Shown here piece by piece: positions 37,694 to 46,140 of a stretch of 64,000 nucleotides of DNA; position 1 is the stretch's first letter, and each line of letters opens with the position of its first letter. Origin of the DNA: Sphingobacterium sp. (GTDB lineage: Bacteria > Bacteroidota > Bacteroidia > Sphingobacteriales > Sphingobacteriaceae). The DNA lies in assembly GCA_031253985.1 (NCBI GenBank), contig JAIRVH010000043.1:62001-126000 (forward strand). Reading direction: 5' to 3'. Below the pieces are notes generated by a model. It was not told the DNA's origin and searched no databases. It saw only the letters and a program-made list of their open reading frames with translations. The translations under genes and the position numbers were made by a program.

Positions 37694-38107
37694 TTAGTGG
37701 TTTTGAGACAGCCTATAAAAGAAATCGTAGATTGCTTTACTACTTTCGAGATCACATGCGATGAACCTTTTGCTCTTCAGAAATGAGATTTCTATTTCAG
37801 TCAAATTCATGTCCTTATAATGCACGAGAAAATAAGCCATCAACATTCTAAATAAGGCAATGGAAAAGTTTTGCACTTCGGCTATACCGATCGTGGGATT
37901 TACATTCCTTTCCCGATCAAAATAAAGAGTCAGGAGTTCTACGATATATTTGCGACAGCTATCCATATCGTAGCTTTCCCAAAAATCTTTAATACAGGCC
38001 ACTGGATCATACTCCAAATGATGGATTTCATACATCGCGAGGTCGAAGGCGACCAATTTTTTGAAAAGCTCTTTCATTTTTTGGCTTTTGAGGGTGTCTA
38101 TCTGCAT
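37694..38107 (-). CDS. Hypothetical helical protein
   Basis: About 137 residues from the ATG at 38107; a start at 38077 (MKELFKKLV) or 38152 is possible. The protein is mainly helical ('FDLAMYEIHHLEYDP', 'CRKYIVELLTLYFDRE', 'IALFRMLMAYFLVHYKDMNL'), without signal or membrane helices. It lies upstream of the 11-bp arrays on the same strand as the TlpA-susC-susD unit. I do not recognise the family. Confidence 0.5.
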   Translation of the reverse strand: MQIDTLKSQKMKELFKKLVAFDLAMYEIHHLEYDPVACIKDFWESYDMDSCRKYIVELLTLYFDRERNVNPTIGIAEVQNFSIALFRMLMAYFLVHYKDMNLTEIEISFLKSKRFIACDLESSKAIYDFFYRLSQNH

Positions 38108-38152
38108 AATTCTTTGGAAAAATAGGGCAAAACATCCCCTTATCGAGCGCAA

Positions 38153-38700
38153 AGTCTCAATGCAGTATACGCTGTTAAAAAATTTAATTAACTAAACCTC
38201 AGAATGCCGTTTTACTCTTTTCGTCAATGGTTATATAATATGGTTCATCACGGACATCCACTTGAAATAGGAAGAACCGACCCTTTTGTTGTGTTACGAC
38301 AATATTTTGGATAGAAAGTTGCCAGCAATAAAAAGTTTGCCTAAATTTATGGTGCAAACAATTATTTAAAACAAGCCATCTTCTTGCCTTTTATTCTCTA
38401 TTTATTTAAATATTGAAGTAATGGGTCGGTGGCAGACACGGTTTAAGGGAAGTATAGCTATTCTTTTGGATAAGAATAACGAGCCATTTTTTTAGACTCC
38501 TGCCCTTTTACGTACTGTTTATTGTAATTGCTTCTAATCCGGCGCGCGGATTAAATTTTTGAAATGCTGTTTGGCGGAATACCAAGTATTTCGATACCAC
38601 TGGGATAAAGTTTTATTTAACATCGTTCTCATAATTTATTTTGGTTATGACGAACGTCGTTATCTAATGGATACGTCGACTTGATTAGGTTAGCTAAGCA
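38153..38700. other. Gene-poor stretch
   Basis: No convincing gene. Minus-strand fragments such as 'LNKTLSQWYRNTWYSAKQHF' are short and could be debris of a lost gene. GC content falls and rises irregularly, as in a decayed region. Confidence 0.35.
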
Positions 38701-38701
38701 A

Positions 38702-38749
38702 GGAGCGGCATCACACTTTGAACCCAGGGGAGCTAACCCTTGCCACTCC
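38702..38749. repeat. Hairpin-rich element
   Basis: GGAGCGGCA (38702-38710) pairs with TGCCACTCC (38741-38749), nine pairs with one wobble, around about 30 bases containing the smaller GGGG/CCCT pairing. A second imperfect hairpin follows (AGTGGCTTC with GAAGCCGCT, 38771-38803). A minus-strand frame across this region (38711-38926) translates to a Cys/Ser-rich peptide but has no gene-like context; a repeated non-coding element is more likely. Confidence 0.4.
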
Positions 38750-39011
38750 AATATCTACAAGAGATTTTGAAAGTGGCTTCGCCAAAGCTACACGTGAAGC
38801 CGCTCGCATGCCGCATATTTCAAAAGTATTAAAACTTTTTGAACACGCAAATGCATGGAGCGATCTACACGCGTTCTCTCGGCGAATTTTAGCTCTGTTC
38901 GGGTACGAGAAAACGTCGTTCATCAAGGTTATATACCTCGAATATTAAATCGTCCATACAAATATAATAACAAATATTAAGTGTGGCAATAAAACCACAA
39001 AATATATTTTT

Positions 39012-39242
39012 ATGATTGATAATAAGCATTCAATAATCTACAATACTATTGGAAAGAATCTTAAGAAAAGAAGGAAAGAATTAGGCTTATCACAGGAACA
39101 AGTAGCTGACAAGATACCCAAAATGGATAGATCAAAGATTAGTGATCTGGAAAATGGAAAGGAAGATTTTGTATTTTCTAAATTATTGAGTCTTTGTGAG
39201 GCTTTGGATTTCACGGTGCTTGATGTCCTGAAAAAAGATTGA
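39012..39242 (+). CDS. XRE-family transcriptional regulator
   Basis: 76 residues, one helix-turn-helix: 'IGKNLKKRRKELGLSQEQVA' then 'KIPKMDRSKISDLENGKEDF' and 'LCEALDFTVLDVLKKD'. Similar orphan regulators precede toxin or mobile genes; here the 270 bases downstream contain only broken frames, so a partner gene may have been lost. Confidence 0.8.
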   Translation: MIDNKHSIIYNTIGKNLKKRRKELGLSQEQVADKIPKMDRSKISDLENGKEDFVFSKLLSLCEALDFTVLDVLKKD

Positions 39243-39514
39243 AATCAACCATTTAAGTGAGGATTGTTCATTATCAAAAATGAACTCCGAAAACTTACAA
39301 ACTCTTATTGATTGAGAAAGCAGTTGGTAAAAGCAAAGTGAATTGTTTGAGGAATTTTTCAGGAGATAAGAGATATTCATGGAAAATTATTTAGTAAAGG
39401 CTACGAAGGGAAGCTAGCAGCTGTTAATAACAAGTTAAATCCATAACAGTCATCGAAAAAAGGAAATTGTAGAGGATATATGTCCAAATGATATTGATTA
39501 GCGTAGCAACTCCA

Positions 39515-41728
39515 TTATAAAACAGATCTAAATATCCCAATCACCTGAAGATCTATTGTCTCCTCATCTTTCAATACAATGGGACTGTAGGAGTCGTCTG
39601 AAGACTTGGGTAAGAGGATAATTTCCTGATGTTGCCAACCTTCATCCGTAATGGTCTTTTTACTGGAATACTCTTTAATGGTATAATTGGCTCCAAAATC
39701 GCGATCCTCAAAACTACTGGATTTAACCAAACAGATCAATCCGTTTCGTGAACCGCCCCGGTATCGCTCGAATAAACAAATCGAACCATTGGGAATAATC
39801 TTGTTCATGGACGCCCCGATTACTTTACAGGCAAAGTAACGTTTTGGATCCTGATATCGCCCTTCAACTTCAATATATTGCAAAGTCTCGCTTTGCTGTA
39901 ATTCGGAAAAACTACCTGCTGCGATTTCTAGATCATAATACGGTATAGAGCCCGCTGTAGGTTCGGAACTAATATGACATGAAGGAATGATTTGTGACTC
40001 GTTTTGACTATTTCCTGTCACAACTTCCATATGTTGACTTAAATAGGCTTTAAGATTTGGATTGCACACATAAACGTATACGCCCCTAATCCCTCTAAAC
40101 ATCAATGTCTTGTAGATATTTTTAACATAGAATAATAAATCCAGGTCATCGGTGCCATTCTTCCCATTCGTATCTTTATATTCATCCCGATACACCACGA
40201 TAGTTTTAGCAATAGGGTCATAGTCGATCTCTTTACCAAAGACGATAGCAATATAATTTAGGTCATTGCCAAATACGGTATGTATACTCCCTACTTCATT
40301 TATCGCATTTTTTGAATTGATCCAATCTTTGGCCGTCGAATTCCAACGAAGGTCTATCCCTTCGATAGTCATATCGTAAAGATGCCTATTCTTTTTATCC
40401 TTGGTCTTATATTCCCAGCTAAAGCCTGCAACCAATCTGGACAGTCCCGTCTCTGCTTCTTTGTGGAAAACCTGAGCGCGCATCGTTACAAAGCTGTCAA
40501 AGAGCTTCATCTCAAAATTCTTCGACTCAAATCTTTCGTTCGGCAGCATTTCCAAATCAAACAACCGATGGACAAAATCAGTGAACAGGTCACCTCCCTC
40601 AGAGCGAATCTGCGTCAGCAAGCGAACACTATCATATGCCGTGGAGTTCTTTAAAACTTCAAACCTTGAAGGTGGTAAATCAGTGGTACGGATAGATTGA
40701 TTGCTGTCATAAAAGAAAATCTGATTTTCCGACTGCTTCAAAACCCAATCCAACTCTGTTCCTTCATTGATATCAAATCCAAGACGCGTATTGCTTTTAT
40801 CAAAATCACCATAACCTGATATATTTTTGCGTCTGCGCAAGCGATGGGCCTCATCCACTAAAACCACCTTGTATGTTCGTTTGGAAATATCTGTTGGCGA
40901 TATAACCATACTCGAACTGAGCTGATCAATATCTTTGAACACTTTCTGCAGGGTACTGCGCAAGGAAGTCATCGATACAACAAGCGCGACTTGATCTTTA
41001 AAATCTTGTTCATTTTCTAATGTAATACCATGTTTGTCTCGATACGCATTAAGCAGACCGAATGCCTCCATTGAGAATTCGTCCTTCATCTCAAACTGTT
41101 CAAAATAGCGTATCGGTGTAACAAGCAATTTAAGTACATAAATCGCAATGATAGTCTTACCAGTACCCGCATTGCCTTGTATAAAGATACCATCTTTGTC
41201 GTCTACAAGCATTTTTAAACAGGCAAGAACTGCTTGTTGCTGATCAAGATTCAAACTTTTATAAGGCGAATACTTGAAGACGTTGCTGTTGATGATTTCT
41301 TCGAAAGAAGTGCGTGCTATTTTAAGTTCTTCAAGTTGTTTCCAGATCTGCGGAAACAATACTTCATATTCTTTCTTTTGATGATAGTAATGGCCGTTAT
41401 TCCCTAGATTAGCATTGATTAATTTCAGACCTTTTTCTGCTGAGAAAAGGTTGATCAGGAATGCTTCTAAATGTAGGGTAACGGATTTATTGAACAAATG
41501 CGAATAGATCGCATGTCGGATTAATAAGTCTTTCTTGCCGTCATGTCTATTATGGCTTGAAAAGCGGTTCTTGATATCGATAGATTCACCGATATAGATT
41601 GACCTTTTATCGTTGAGGAGATACACAAGTGCACTGTTATAAAAATCTAACTTGCTATCTGTATCCTTAACCTCACCTGTGTTACCGACGGGAACAATAT
41701 GAACTTCTTTAATATCTAATTCTGACAT
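39515..41728 (-). CDS. GIY-YIG nuclease / DUF2075 P-loop ATPase / S24 peptidase-like fusion
   Basis: 737 residues in three parts. Residues about 30-75 match the GIY-YIG fold ('NSALVYLLNDKRSIYIGES', 'IKNRFSSHN'). Residues about 160-560 are a DUF2075-type helicase-like ATPase with Walker A GNAGTGKT (185-192) and Walker B 'VVLVDEAHRLRRR' (DEAH 292-295). The C-terminal about 110 residues resemble LexA/UmuD S24 peptidases: 'CKVIGASMNKIIPNGS' with candidate nucleophile Ser 640 and a Lys near 685 ('NYTIKEYSSKK'). The mazG-like gene lies ten bases upstream, so they form an operon. Probable nucleic-acid-linked defence or damage response. A truncated copy of its N-terminus is at 49242-49657. Confidence 0.85.
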   Translation of the reverse strand: MSELDIKEVHIVPVGNTGEVKDTDSKLDFYNSALVYLLNDKRSIYIGESIDIKNRFSSHNRHDGKKDLLIRHAIYSHLFNKSVTLHLEAFLINLFSAEKGLKLINANLGNNGHYYHQKKEYEVLFPQIWKQLEELKIARTSFEEIINSNVFKYSPYKSLNLDQQQAVLACLKMLVDDKDGIFIQGNAGTGKTIIAIYVLKLLVTPIRYFEQFEMKDEFSMEAFGLLNAYRDKHGITLENEQDFKDQVALVVSMTSLRSTLQKVFKDIDQLSSSMVISPTDISKRTYKVVLVDEAHRLRRRKNISGYGDFDKSNTRLGFDINEGTELDWVLKQSENQIFFYDSNQSIRTTDLPPSRFEVLKNSTAYDSVRLLTQIRSEGGDLFTDFVHRLFDLEMLPNERFESKNFEMKLFDSFVTMRAQVFHKEAETGLSRLVAGFSWEYKTKDKKNRHLYDMTIEGIDLRWNSTAKDWINSKNAINEVGSIHTVFGNDLNYIAIVFGKEIDYDPIAKTIVVYRDEYKDTNGKNGTDDLDLLFYVKNIYKTLMFRGIRGVYVYVCNPNLKAYLSQHMEVVTGNSQNESQIIPSCHISSEPTAGSIPYYDLEIAAGSFSELQQSETLQYIEVEGRYQDPKRYFACKVIGASMNKIIPNGSICLFERYRGGSRNGLICLVKSSSFEDRDFGANYTIKEYSSKKTITDEGWQHQEIILLPKSSDDSYSPIVLKDEETIDLQVIGIFRSVL

Positions 41729-41738
41729 GCGCTATTAA

Positions 41739-42068
41739 TTACAGTTCATTATACTTTTTAGCAGTCCCTTTAGCTTTTTCGACCGGATATTTTTCGTTGT
41801 TGAGCTTCATCTTGTCTTCCACGATCTGCTTAACATCAAGTCCGTTCTTATCAGCTAGCAATAGCGCATACATGAGTACATCGGCAAGCTCATTTTTCAA
41901 CTTGTCAGGATTGGCATCTTCATTGCCTTTCCACAGGAATAACTCCAGTAGCTCAGAAGCTTCAATACTCAATGCTACTGCAAGATCCTTGGAATTGTGA
42001 AACTGCTCCCAATCTCTAGCATCCCTAAATGCTCTGATCTGTGCTATTAACTGCTGAATATCCGACAT
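41739..42068 (-). CDS. MazG-like nucleotide pyrophosphohydrolase
   Basis: 109 residues. The MazG-like metal site is visible: 'SIEASELLELFLWKGNED' and 'KLKNELADVLMYALLLADK' (ExxE...ELxD pattern), with the end 'NNEKYPVEKAKGTAKKY' common in short MazG proteins that remove pyrophosphate from (d)NTPs. It precedes the ATPase fusion gene by ten bases. MazG-like enzymes next to DUF2075 proteins recur in bacterial genomes as I recall, which suggests a functional pair. A frameshifted copy is at 49668-49998. Confidence 0.85.
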   Translation of the reverse strand: MSDIQQLIAQIRAFRDARDWEQFHNSKDLAVALSIEASELLELFLWKGNEDANPDKLKNELADVLMYALLLADKNGLDVKQIVEDKMKLNNEKYPVEKAKGTAKKYNEL

Positions 42069-42140
42069 GATAAAATCTTTTAACTAAAAACTGGCCTTTG
42101 TCCAAATATCCGAAATATTGTTTAGGAATAAAAACAAAAA

Positions 42141-42160
42141 GCCACATCTCACGACGTGGC
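42141..42160 (-). terminator. Terminator hairpin, recurrent type
   Basis: GCCAC/GTGGC stem with the 10-base loop seen at 14529; on the minus strand it is followed by TTTTTGTTTTTAT. Ends the NTF2-like gene (42193). Confidence 0.7.
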
Positions 42161-42192
42161 TCTACAACATATATATTTATTTGAAATCGCTC

Positions 42193-42639
42193 TTATTTAT
42201 ACGAATTGATCGATTTGGATACTTTCCAGTCATTGCCCGCACGCTCCAAAGTAACTAGATCTGTTTTAGTAAAGTTTTCAAATTTCAATGTTACTTTAGC
42301 GACCATATAGGCTGCGGATTCTTCCAAGATATCAGTGCTTACTGTACAGTTCAACTTTTCACCTTTTTGTTTTTTCAAGGATTTAACCACTTCGCTACGG
42401 GTGTTAGACTGTGCATTGGTAGCTTGGATCTTTTGGTTGAAATCAGCTGCAAATAATTGTTCTACCCCTGCTGATTCGCCTTCGGTCGTTACCGCAACAT
42501 AGTGCTCTAAAGCGAAGTCTGCTGTGGAAAGGTTAACGTTTGCTTTTGTTGCTTTTGCGCCAGGTCCCTCAGCTGCCATAGCGAAAGTTGATACTGCGAT
42601 TAAAGCTGCTGCTGTGAATGTTTTTACTAAAGTTTTCAT
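42193..42639 (-). CDS. Secreted NTF2-like (putative lumazine-binding) protein, copy A
   Basis: 148 residues: signal 'MKTLVKTFTAAALIAVSTFA' cleaved after 'MAA', then an NTF2-like domain ('ALEHYVAVTTEGESAGVEQL', 'NCTVSTDILEESAAYMVAKV', 'KFENFTKTDLVTLERAGNDW'). The family is loosely called putative lumazine-binding; ligand unknown. Two further copies lie at 44821 and 50125, and the three share about 130 bases of upstream sequence. This copy differs from the others by Thr 9, 'SNTRS', 'DILEESAAY' and Ala for Val near 'ERAGND'. Confidence 0.8.
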   Translation of the reverse strand: MKTLVKTFTAAALIAVSTFAMAAEGPGAKATKANVNLSTADFALEHYVAVTTEGESAGVEQLFAADFNQKIQATNAQSNTRSEVVKSLKKQKGEKLNCTVSTDILEESAAYMVAKVTLKFENFTKTDLVTLERAGNDWKVSKSINSYK

Positions 42640-42783
42640 AATGTCTTTATTTTATTGTGTTAGTTCTGTTGTTCTTATTTGTTGACTCAAAACTACGACA
42701 CAATACTCTCCTAGCCTATGGGCTTTAGACCAACGATCGGGAAAACTCGGTGAATGGCGGGAATAGGGAGGTGAAAATAAAAA

Positions 42784-42820
42784 AAGGACGAGACCACTTT
42801 ACAGTTAGAGTCTCGTCCTT
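42784..42820 (-). terminator. Strong terminator of the tailspike-like gene
   Basis: AAGGACGAGAC and GTCTCGTCCTT pair perfectly over 11 bp around a 15-base loop; on the minus strand TTTTTTTATTTT follows. Eleven bases after the stop at 42831. Confidence 0.75.
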
Positions 42821-42830
42821 AAATTGTTAA

Positions 42831-44597
42831 TTATGTAGCCAGTATTCCTGCAACACGTAATTTATTTTTTAAATCTCTAAGCTCCATCAGTATTGATTCG
42901 ACCTCTGCCTGTGAATAAGTAGCGCTAGGTATCGCTGCGACATCTGCGGAAATCGTAGCTTTTTTTACGACACCAGGATTCGTAATAGATGCGTAATTGG
43001 TATTGATCCTATAATATCTCCAAGTATTAGGGGATGTGCAGAAAAATATAAGTATTTCATTCTGATCATTAAGATTCACAGTTCCTCCGTCAACACCATT
43101 AATCTTTACTCCCGTTTCAGCTATAATAGAGACAACCCCTGTAGGTGAGTTTTTTCGTATAATTTTTGTTACACCTACAACGTATCTAGGCCCATTTACT
43201 AGATTAATAACTTGGTTTCCAATAGTAGCATTACTTTCAATATACTCCTGAACATCTGGCAACCTTGTTGAAGTTGTGGTACCCGAAGGAGCAGAATATA
43301 GTCCACCAAATGCCCACTCGTTTACAGTTTGGGTGTATCCCTTAGGCATTTGTCCATTAGCTCTATCATATACATTTACATATTCTGGTTTTATAGCTCC
43401 ATTGTTAATTAAAGCTCCAGTTATAGCAACATTATGATGATAATGACAGTTAGCAAAATACGGAAAGCTCGAACCGGATTCTAACTCAACATTTTGCAAC
43501 AATCCCCCTGACCATGAAAAGTTTCGTGATGTCGAAGCCACTACAACTTTATTAGAACTATAACAACCTATGTAATTGGACATCCAGCCGCCATCATATA
43601 TTTCGTAAGGGGCATTTTTCGATTCAAAACCAACTCCTATAAATGAATTACCTTTATTGTTATCGTCTATTTTCAATGAAAAAATACTATTTGCTTCAGG
43701 ACTCCCGCCGATAAAATTATTGTTATCACCTTTTTCGATATAAACACCTTGTGGCATACCTTCCCAATAACAAGAGATAAATGTATTGTTTGTAGCTCTT
43801 CCAACAGACTCATTTGTTCCAGTATTATTTGGTCTAAACCCTTCAACCAATTTTAAACCTAAGAAAGGTAAATTTTCCATAGGATTTTTATTAACCGAGC
43901 AAAATACTCGTTTAAATGTACCTACCATGTTTGAAGTTTCTAAACCGATACCATCTACGCTATTCGCATTTATTAAGTTAACATTTTCATAAAGCCCTCT
44001 GGAAGTTAAATTTTGTTTTAATATCACCTTGGTATCCCTGTGTCCCGATATTGTTAAGTTTTCAATATTGCAATTTTCACAAAATGGTTGTCTAGTAGTC
44101 TCACCAAATCTAGCATCCATATTAAAAGCGATATCGCCAGATATACTTTTTAGGATTGTATTGTCAATACCTTCGCCTGCCCAAGTAATATTGCTATAAG
44201 CAACCCGGCCAATATCTGAATATTTATAAACTCCCTTATGAAAAAATACTGTTAATGATTCATTATTAGATCTTGCAATAATACGTTCCTTAATTTTTAA
44301 AAATATCGGATTATTATCAAATGTATCATCTCCCTTTGCACCGTAGTATACCACAGGAATCTCTCCTCCAAAGTTGTGTTCCAATTTAATCCCACCTGTT
44401 TCAATAACGCTCCCTCCATCATCAGAATCTGTTGTCGAGGACACATAATAATTGATCGGATTAGGCGTGTCCCCCGCATGATAATACCCCAGGAGTTGTA
44501 TACCAGAATAGTAACCATCCTGCAACTCGGTAAGTTCGCATGCACATAAATTGCGCATATCTGCCATTGTGTTTTTGATAAGAAATTGCTTTGCCAT
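42831..44597 (-). CDS. Phage tailspike-like right-handed beta-helix protein
   Basis: 588 residues, no signal peptide. Residues about 80-430 have the pectate-lyase/beta-helix look: 'VVYYGAKGDDTFDNNPIFLK' opening, then repeating Asn/Ser-rich coils ('SNITWAGEGIDNTILKSIS', 'NNTFISCYWEGMPQGVYIEK', 'NKGNSFIGVGFESKNAPYEI'). The C-terminal 'TNPGVVKKATISADVAAI' and 'SQAEVESILMELRDLKNKLR' resemble receptor-binding ends of Bacteroidota phage or tailocin proteins. No other phage structural gene is nearby, so this is a lone cargo gene between two repeat copies. Confidence 0.65.
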   Translation of the reverse strand: MAKQFLIKNTMADMRNLCACELTELQDGYYSGIQLLGYYHAGDTPNPINYYVSSTTDSDDGGSVIETGGIKLEHNFGGEIPVVYYGAKGDDTFDNNPIFLKIKERIIARSNNESLTVFFHKGVYKYSDIGRVAYSNITWAGEGIDNTILKSISGDIAFNMDARFGETTRQPFCENCNIENLTISGHRDTKVILKQNLTSRGLYENVNLINANSVDGIGLETSNMVGTFKRVFCSVNKNPMENLPFLGLKLVEGFRPNNTGTNESVGRATNNTFISCYWEGMPQGVYIEKGDNNNFIGGSPEANSIFSLKIDDNNKGNSFIGVGFESKNAPYEIYDGGWMSNYIGCYSSNKVVVASTSRNFSWSGGLLQNVELESGSSFPYFANCHYHHNVAITGALINNGAIKPEYVNVYDRANGQMPKGYTQTVNEWAFGGLYSAPSGTTTSTRLPDVQEYIESNATIGNQVINLVNGPRYVVGVTKIIRKNSPTGVVSIIAETGVKINGVDGGTVNLNDQNEILIFFCTSPNTWRYYRINTNYASITNPGVVKKATISADVAAIPSATYSQAEVESILMELRDLKNKLRVAGILAT

Positions 44598-44731
44598 AAT
44601 GTTGTTGTTTTTAATTCTTACACAAACTTAGGCTTCATTCAAGGGCTATTTAGGTAAAAAGCCCCCAATGTAAGCGGTAGAATACAACTACCGAAAAGTT
44701 GAGCTGATCGGCAACCATAAAACGTAAAAAA

Positions 44732-44751
44732 GCCAGATCTCGCGACCTGGC
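44732..44751 (-). terminator. Terminator hairpin, recurrent type
   Basis: GCCAG and CTGGC form the stem around the conserved 10-base loop; the minus strand continues TTTTTTACG. The stem pair differs from the copies at 14529 and 42141 by a compensated change. Confidence 0.65.
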
Positions 44752-44820
44752 CTTTAAACTAAACTTAAACATATGATTCACTAGTTGTCTGCTACCGAGC
44801 AGACAACTAGTTATTAAATA

Positions 44821-45267
44821 CTATTTATACGAATTGATCGATTTGGATACTTTCCAGTCATTACCCACACGATCAAAAGTAACCAGATCAGTTTTGGTGA
44901 AGTTCTCAAATTTTAGAGTCACTTTAGCCACCATATAGTCTGCCGATTCCTCGATGATAGCTGTGCTTACTGTACAGTTTAGCTTTTCGCCTTTTTGCTT
45001 TTTCAAGGATTTAACTACTTCGCTACGGCTGTTACTATGTGCATTGGTAGCTTGGATCTTTTGATTGAAATCAGCTGCAAATAACTGCTCCACGCCTGCT
45101 GATTCTCCCTCCGTGGTTACCGCAACATAATGATCCAAAGCCAAGTCTGCCGTGGAAAGGTTAACGTTTGCTTTTGTTACTTTTGCTCCAGGTTCTTCAG
45201 CTGCCATAGCGAAAGTAGATACTGCGATTAAAGCTGCTGCTGCGAATGTTTTTACTAGCGTTTTCAT
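44821..45267 (-). CDS. Secreted NTF2-like (putative lumazine-binding) protein, copy B
   Basis: 148 residues, the same length as copies A and C and about 90% identical by eye. Signal 'MKTLVKTFAAAALIAVSTFA'; distinguishing residues include 'AAEEPGAKVTKANVN', 'DLALDHYV', 'NAHSNSRS' and 'TFDRVGNDWK'. The upstream leader matches the other copies closely ('GACATT' before ATG on the minus strand), so they are probably expressed alike. No mazG copy is attached here. Confidence 0.8.
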   Translation of the reverse strand: MKTLVKTFAAAALIAVSTFAMAAEEPGAKVTKANVNLSTADLALDHYVAVTTEGESAGVEQLFAADFNQKIQATNAHSNSRSEVVKSLKKQKGEKLNCTVSTAIIEESADYMVAKVTLKFENFTKTDLVTFDRVGNDWKVSKSINSYK

Positions 45268-45439
45268 AATGTCTTTATTTTATTGTGTTAGTTCTGTTGT
45301 TCTTATTTGTTGACTCAAAACTACGACACAATACGCTCCTAGCCTATCGGCTTTAGACCAACGATCGGGAAAACTCGGTGAATGGAGGAAATGGGCAGGT
45401 GAATTTTATTTTAGCAATTTAAAAATAACCAAGTTCCTA

Positions 45440-45784
45440 TTAAAAGAAAAAATAAACGCCAGTTTGCCTTTTCACAGCTTCTTCAAACAGGCAAATAATT
45501 TCTTCCATAAGCTCCTGAATACGATCATCTTTTAACCTTACATTTTTTAAATATTTTAACCCTTTCTCCAGCTGTTGCTTATTCGTAATAGCATCGTCTT
45601 CAAAATCATCTATTAAACAGCCTAGCATATTATTCAAATCTGAAAATACACCAAAAGCATCTAATTGATAAAATTGCGACTCTGAGAGAACTAACTGGAT
45701 CAAATCATGATCTCCAGCTTCATTAAAATCCAATAACTCTTCTGCCCTTTTGTCTTTTGGCGTAACGATATAACGATTTTTCAT
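45440..45784 (-). CDS. Hypothetical acidic cytosolic protein
   Basis: 114 residues, acidic and helical ('AEELLDFNEAGDHDLIQLV', 'LNNMLGCLIDDFEDDAITN', 'ELMEEIICLFEEAVKRQ'). No signal or membrane segment. Size and charge resemble toxin-immunity proteins, but no toxin is adjacent. It lies between repeat copy B and the AbiE genes. Unknown family. Confidence 0.5.
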   Translation of the reverse strand: MKNRYIVTPKDKRAEELLDFNEAGDHDLIQLVLSESQFYQLDAFGVFSDLNNMLGCLIDDFEDDAITNKQQLEKGLKYLKNVRLKDDRIQELMEEIICLFEEAVKRQTGVYFFF

Positions 45785-46076
45785 ATAACAGTAATCCTAC
45801 GGTTGAAATGCTATGTTCTTTTAAAATACTTTATTGAGACAGCTGCCGTCATATCAAGTTATCAAAAAAAATTACTCCAATAAAACTATTTCAAATTGAC
45901 TGTTGTTCTTACAATACAAACCGGCTACAAGCTACCTTTCGAAAGAAAGGTTCAACATAAAAATTGGCGTCGTACAGTGAAAATCCAATAGTCTTTAAAA
46001 GCATTGGATGACGAAACAAAAAAGAGGAAACGATAGGAAACATAAAAATTACTGTACAAATAAACGCTAACAGAAA

Positions 46077-46102
46077 GGGTCTGATGAGAATCAGGCCCTT
46101 TT
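46077..46102. terminator. Hairpin between accessory genes
   Basis: GGGTCTGAT pairs with ATCAGGCCC (one wobble) around a 4-base loop, then TTTT on the plus strand. A partial version of the recurrent terminator (AAAAAAGCCACGTCTC) follows at 46109. Apart from these, 45785-46140 holds no gene I can support. Confidence 0.45.
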
Positions 46103-46140
46103 GACGTAAAAAAGCCACGTCTCTCCTATTCAGCTTGACT

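Larger units (their letters stand above)
41309..42775 (-). repeat. Direct segmental duplication, left copy
   Basis: About 1.46 kb covering the 5' third of the ATPase fusion gene, mazG and an NTF2-like gene with its upstream region. It is highly similar to 49242-50707 in the same orientation. Both mazG and the ATPase gene are intact in this copy. Confidence 0.85.
44732..45405 (-). repeat. Third copy of the NTF2-like gene repeat
   Basis: About 670 bases including a recurrent-type terminator, the 148-codon gene (44821-45267) and about 130 bases of upstream sequence. Similar in sequence and orientation to the ends of the two large duplicated segments. Confidence 0.8.

Noticed and set aside
42831..44597. 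Intact prophage
   Set aside because: No capsid, portal, terminase, integrase or lysis genes and no attachment-site pair around the tailspike-like gene.
45909..46118. 69-codon minus-strand frame with a hydrophobic start
   Set aside because: It runs through a terminator hairpin and has no clear operon partner.
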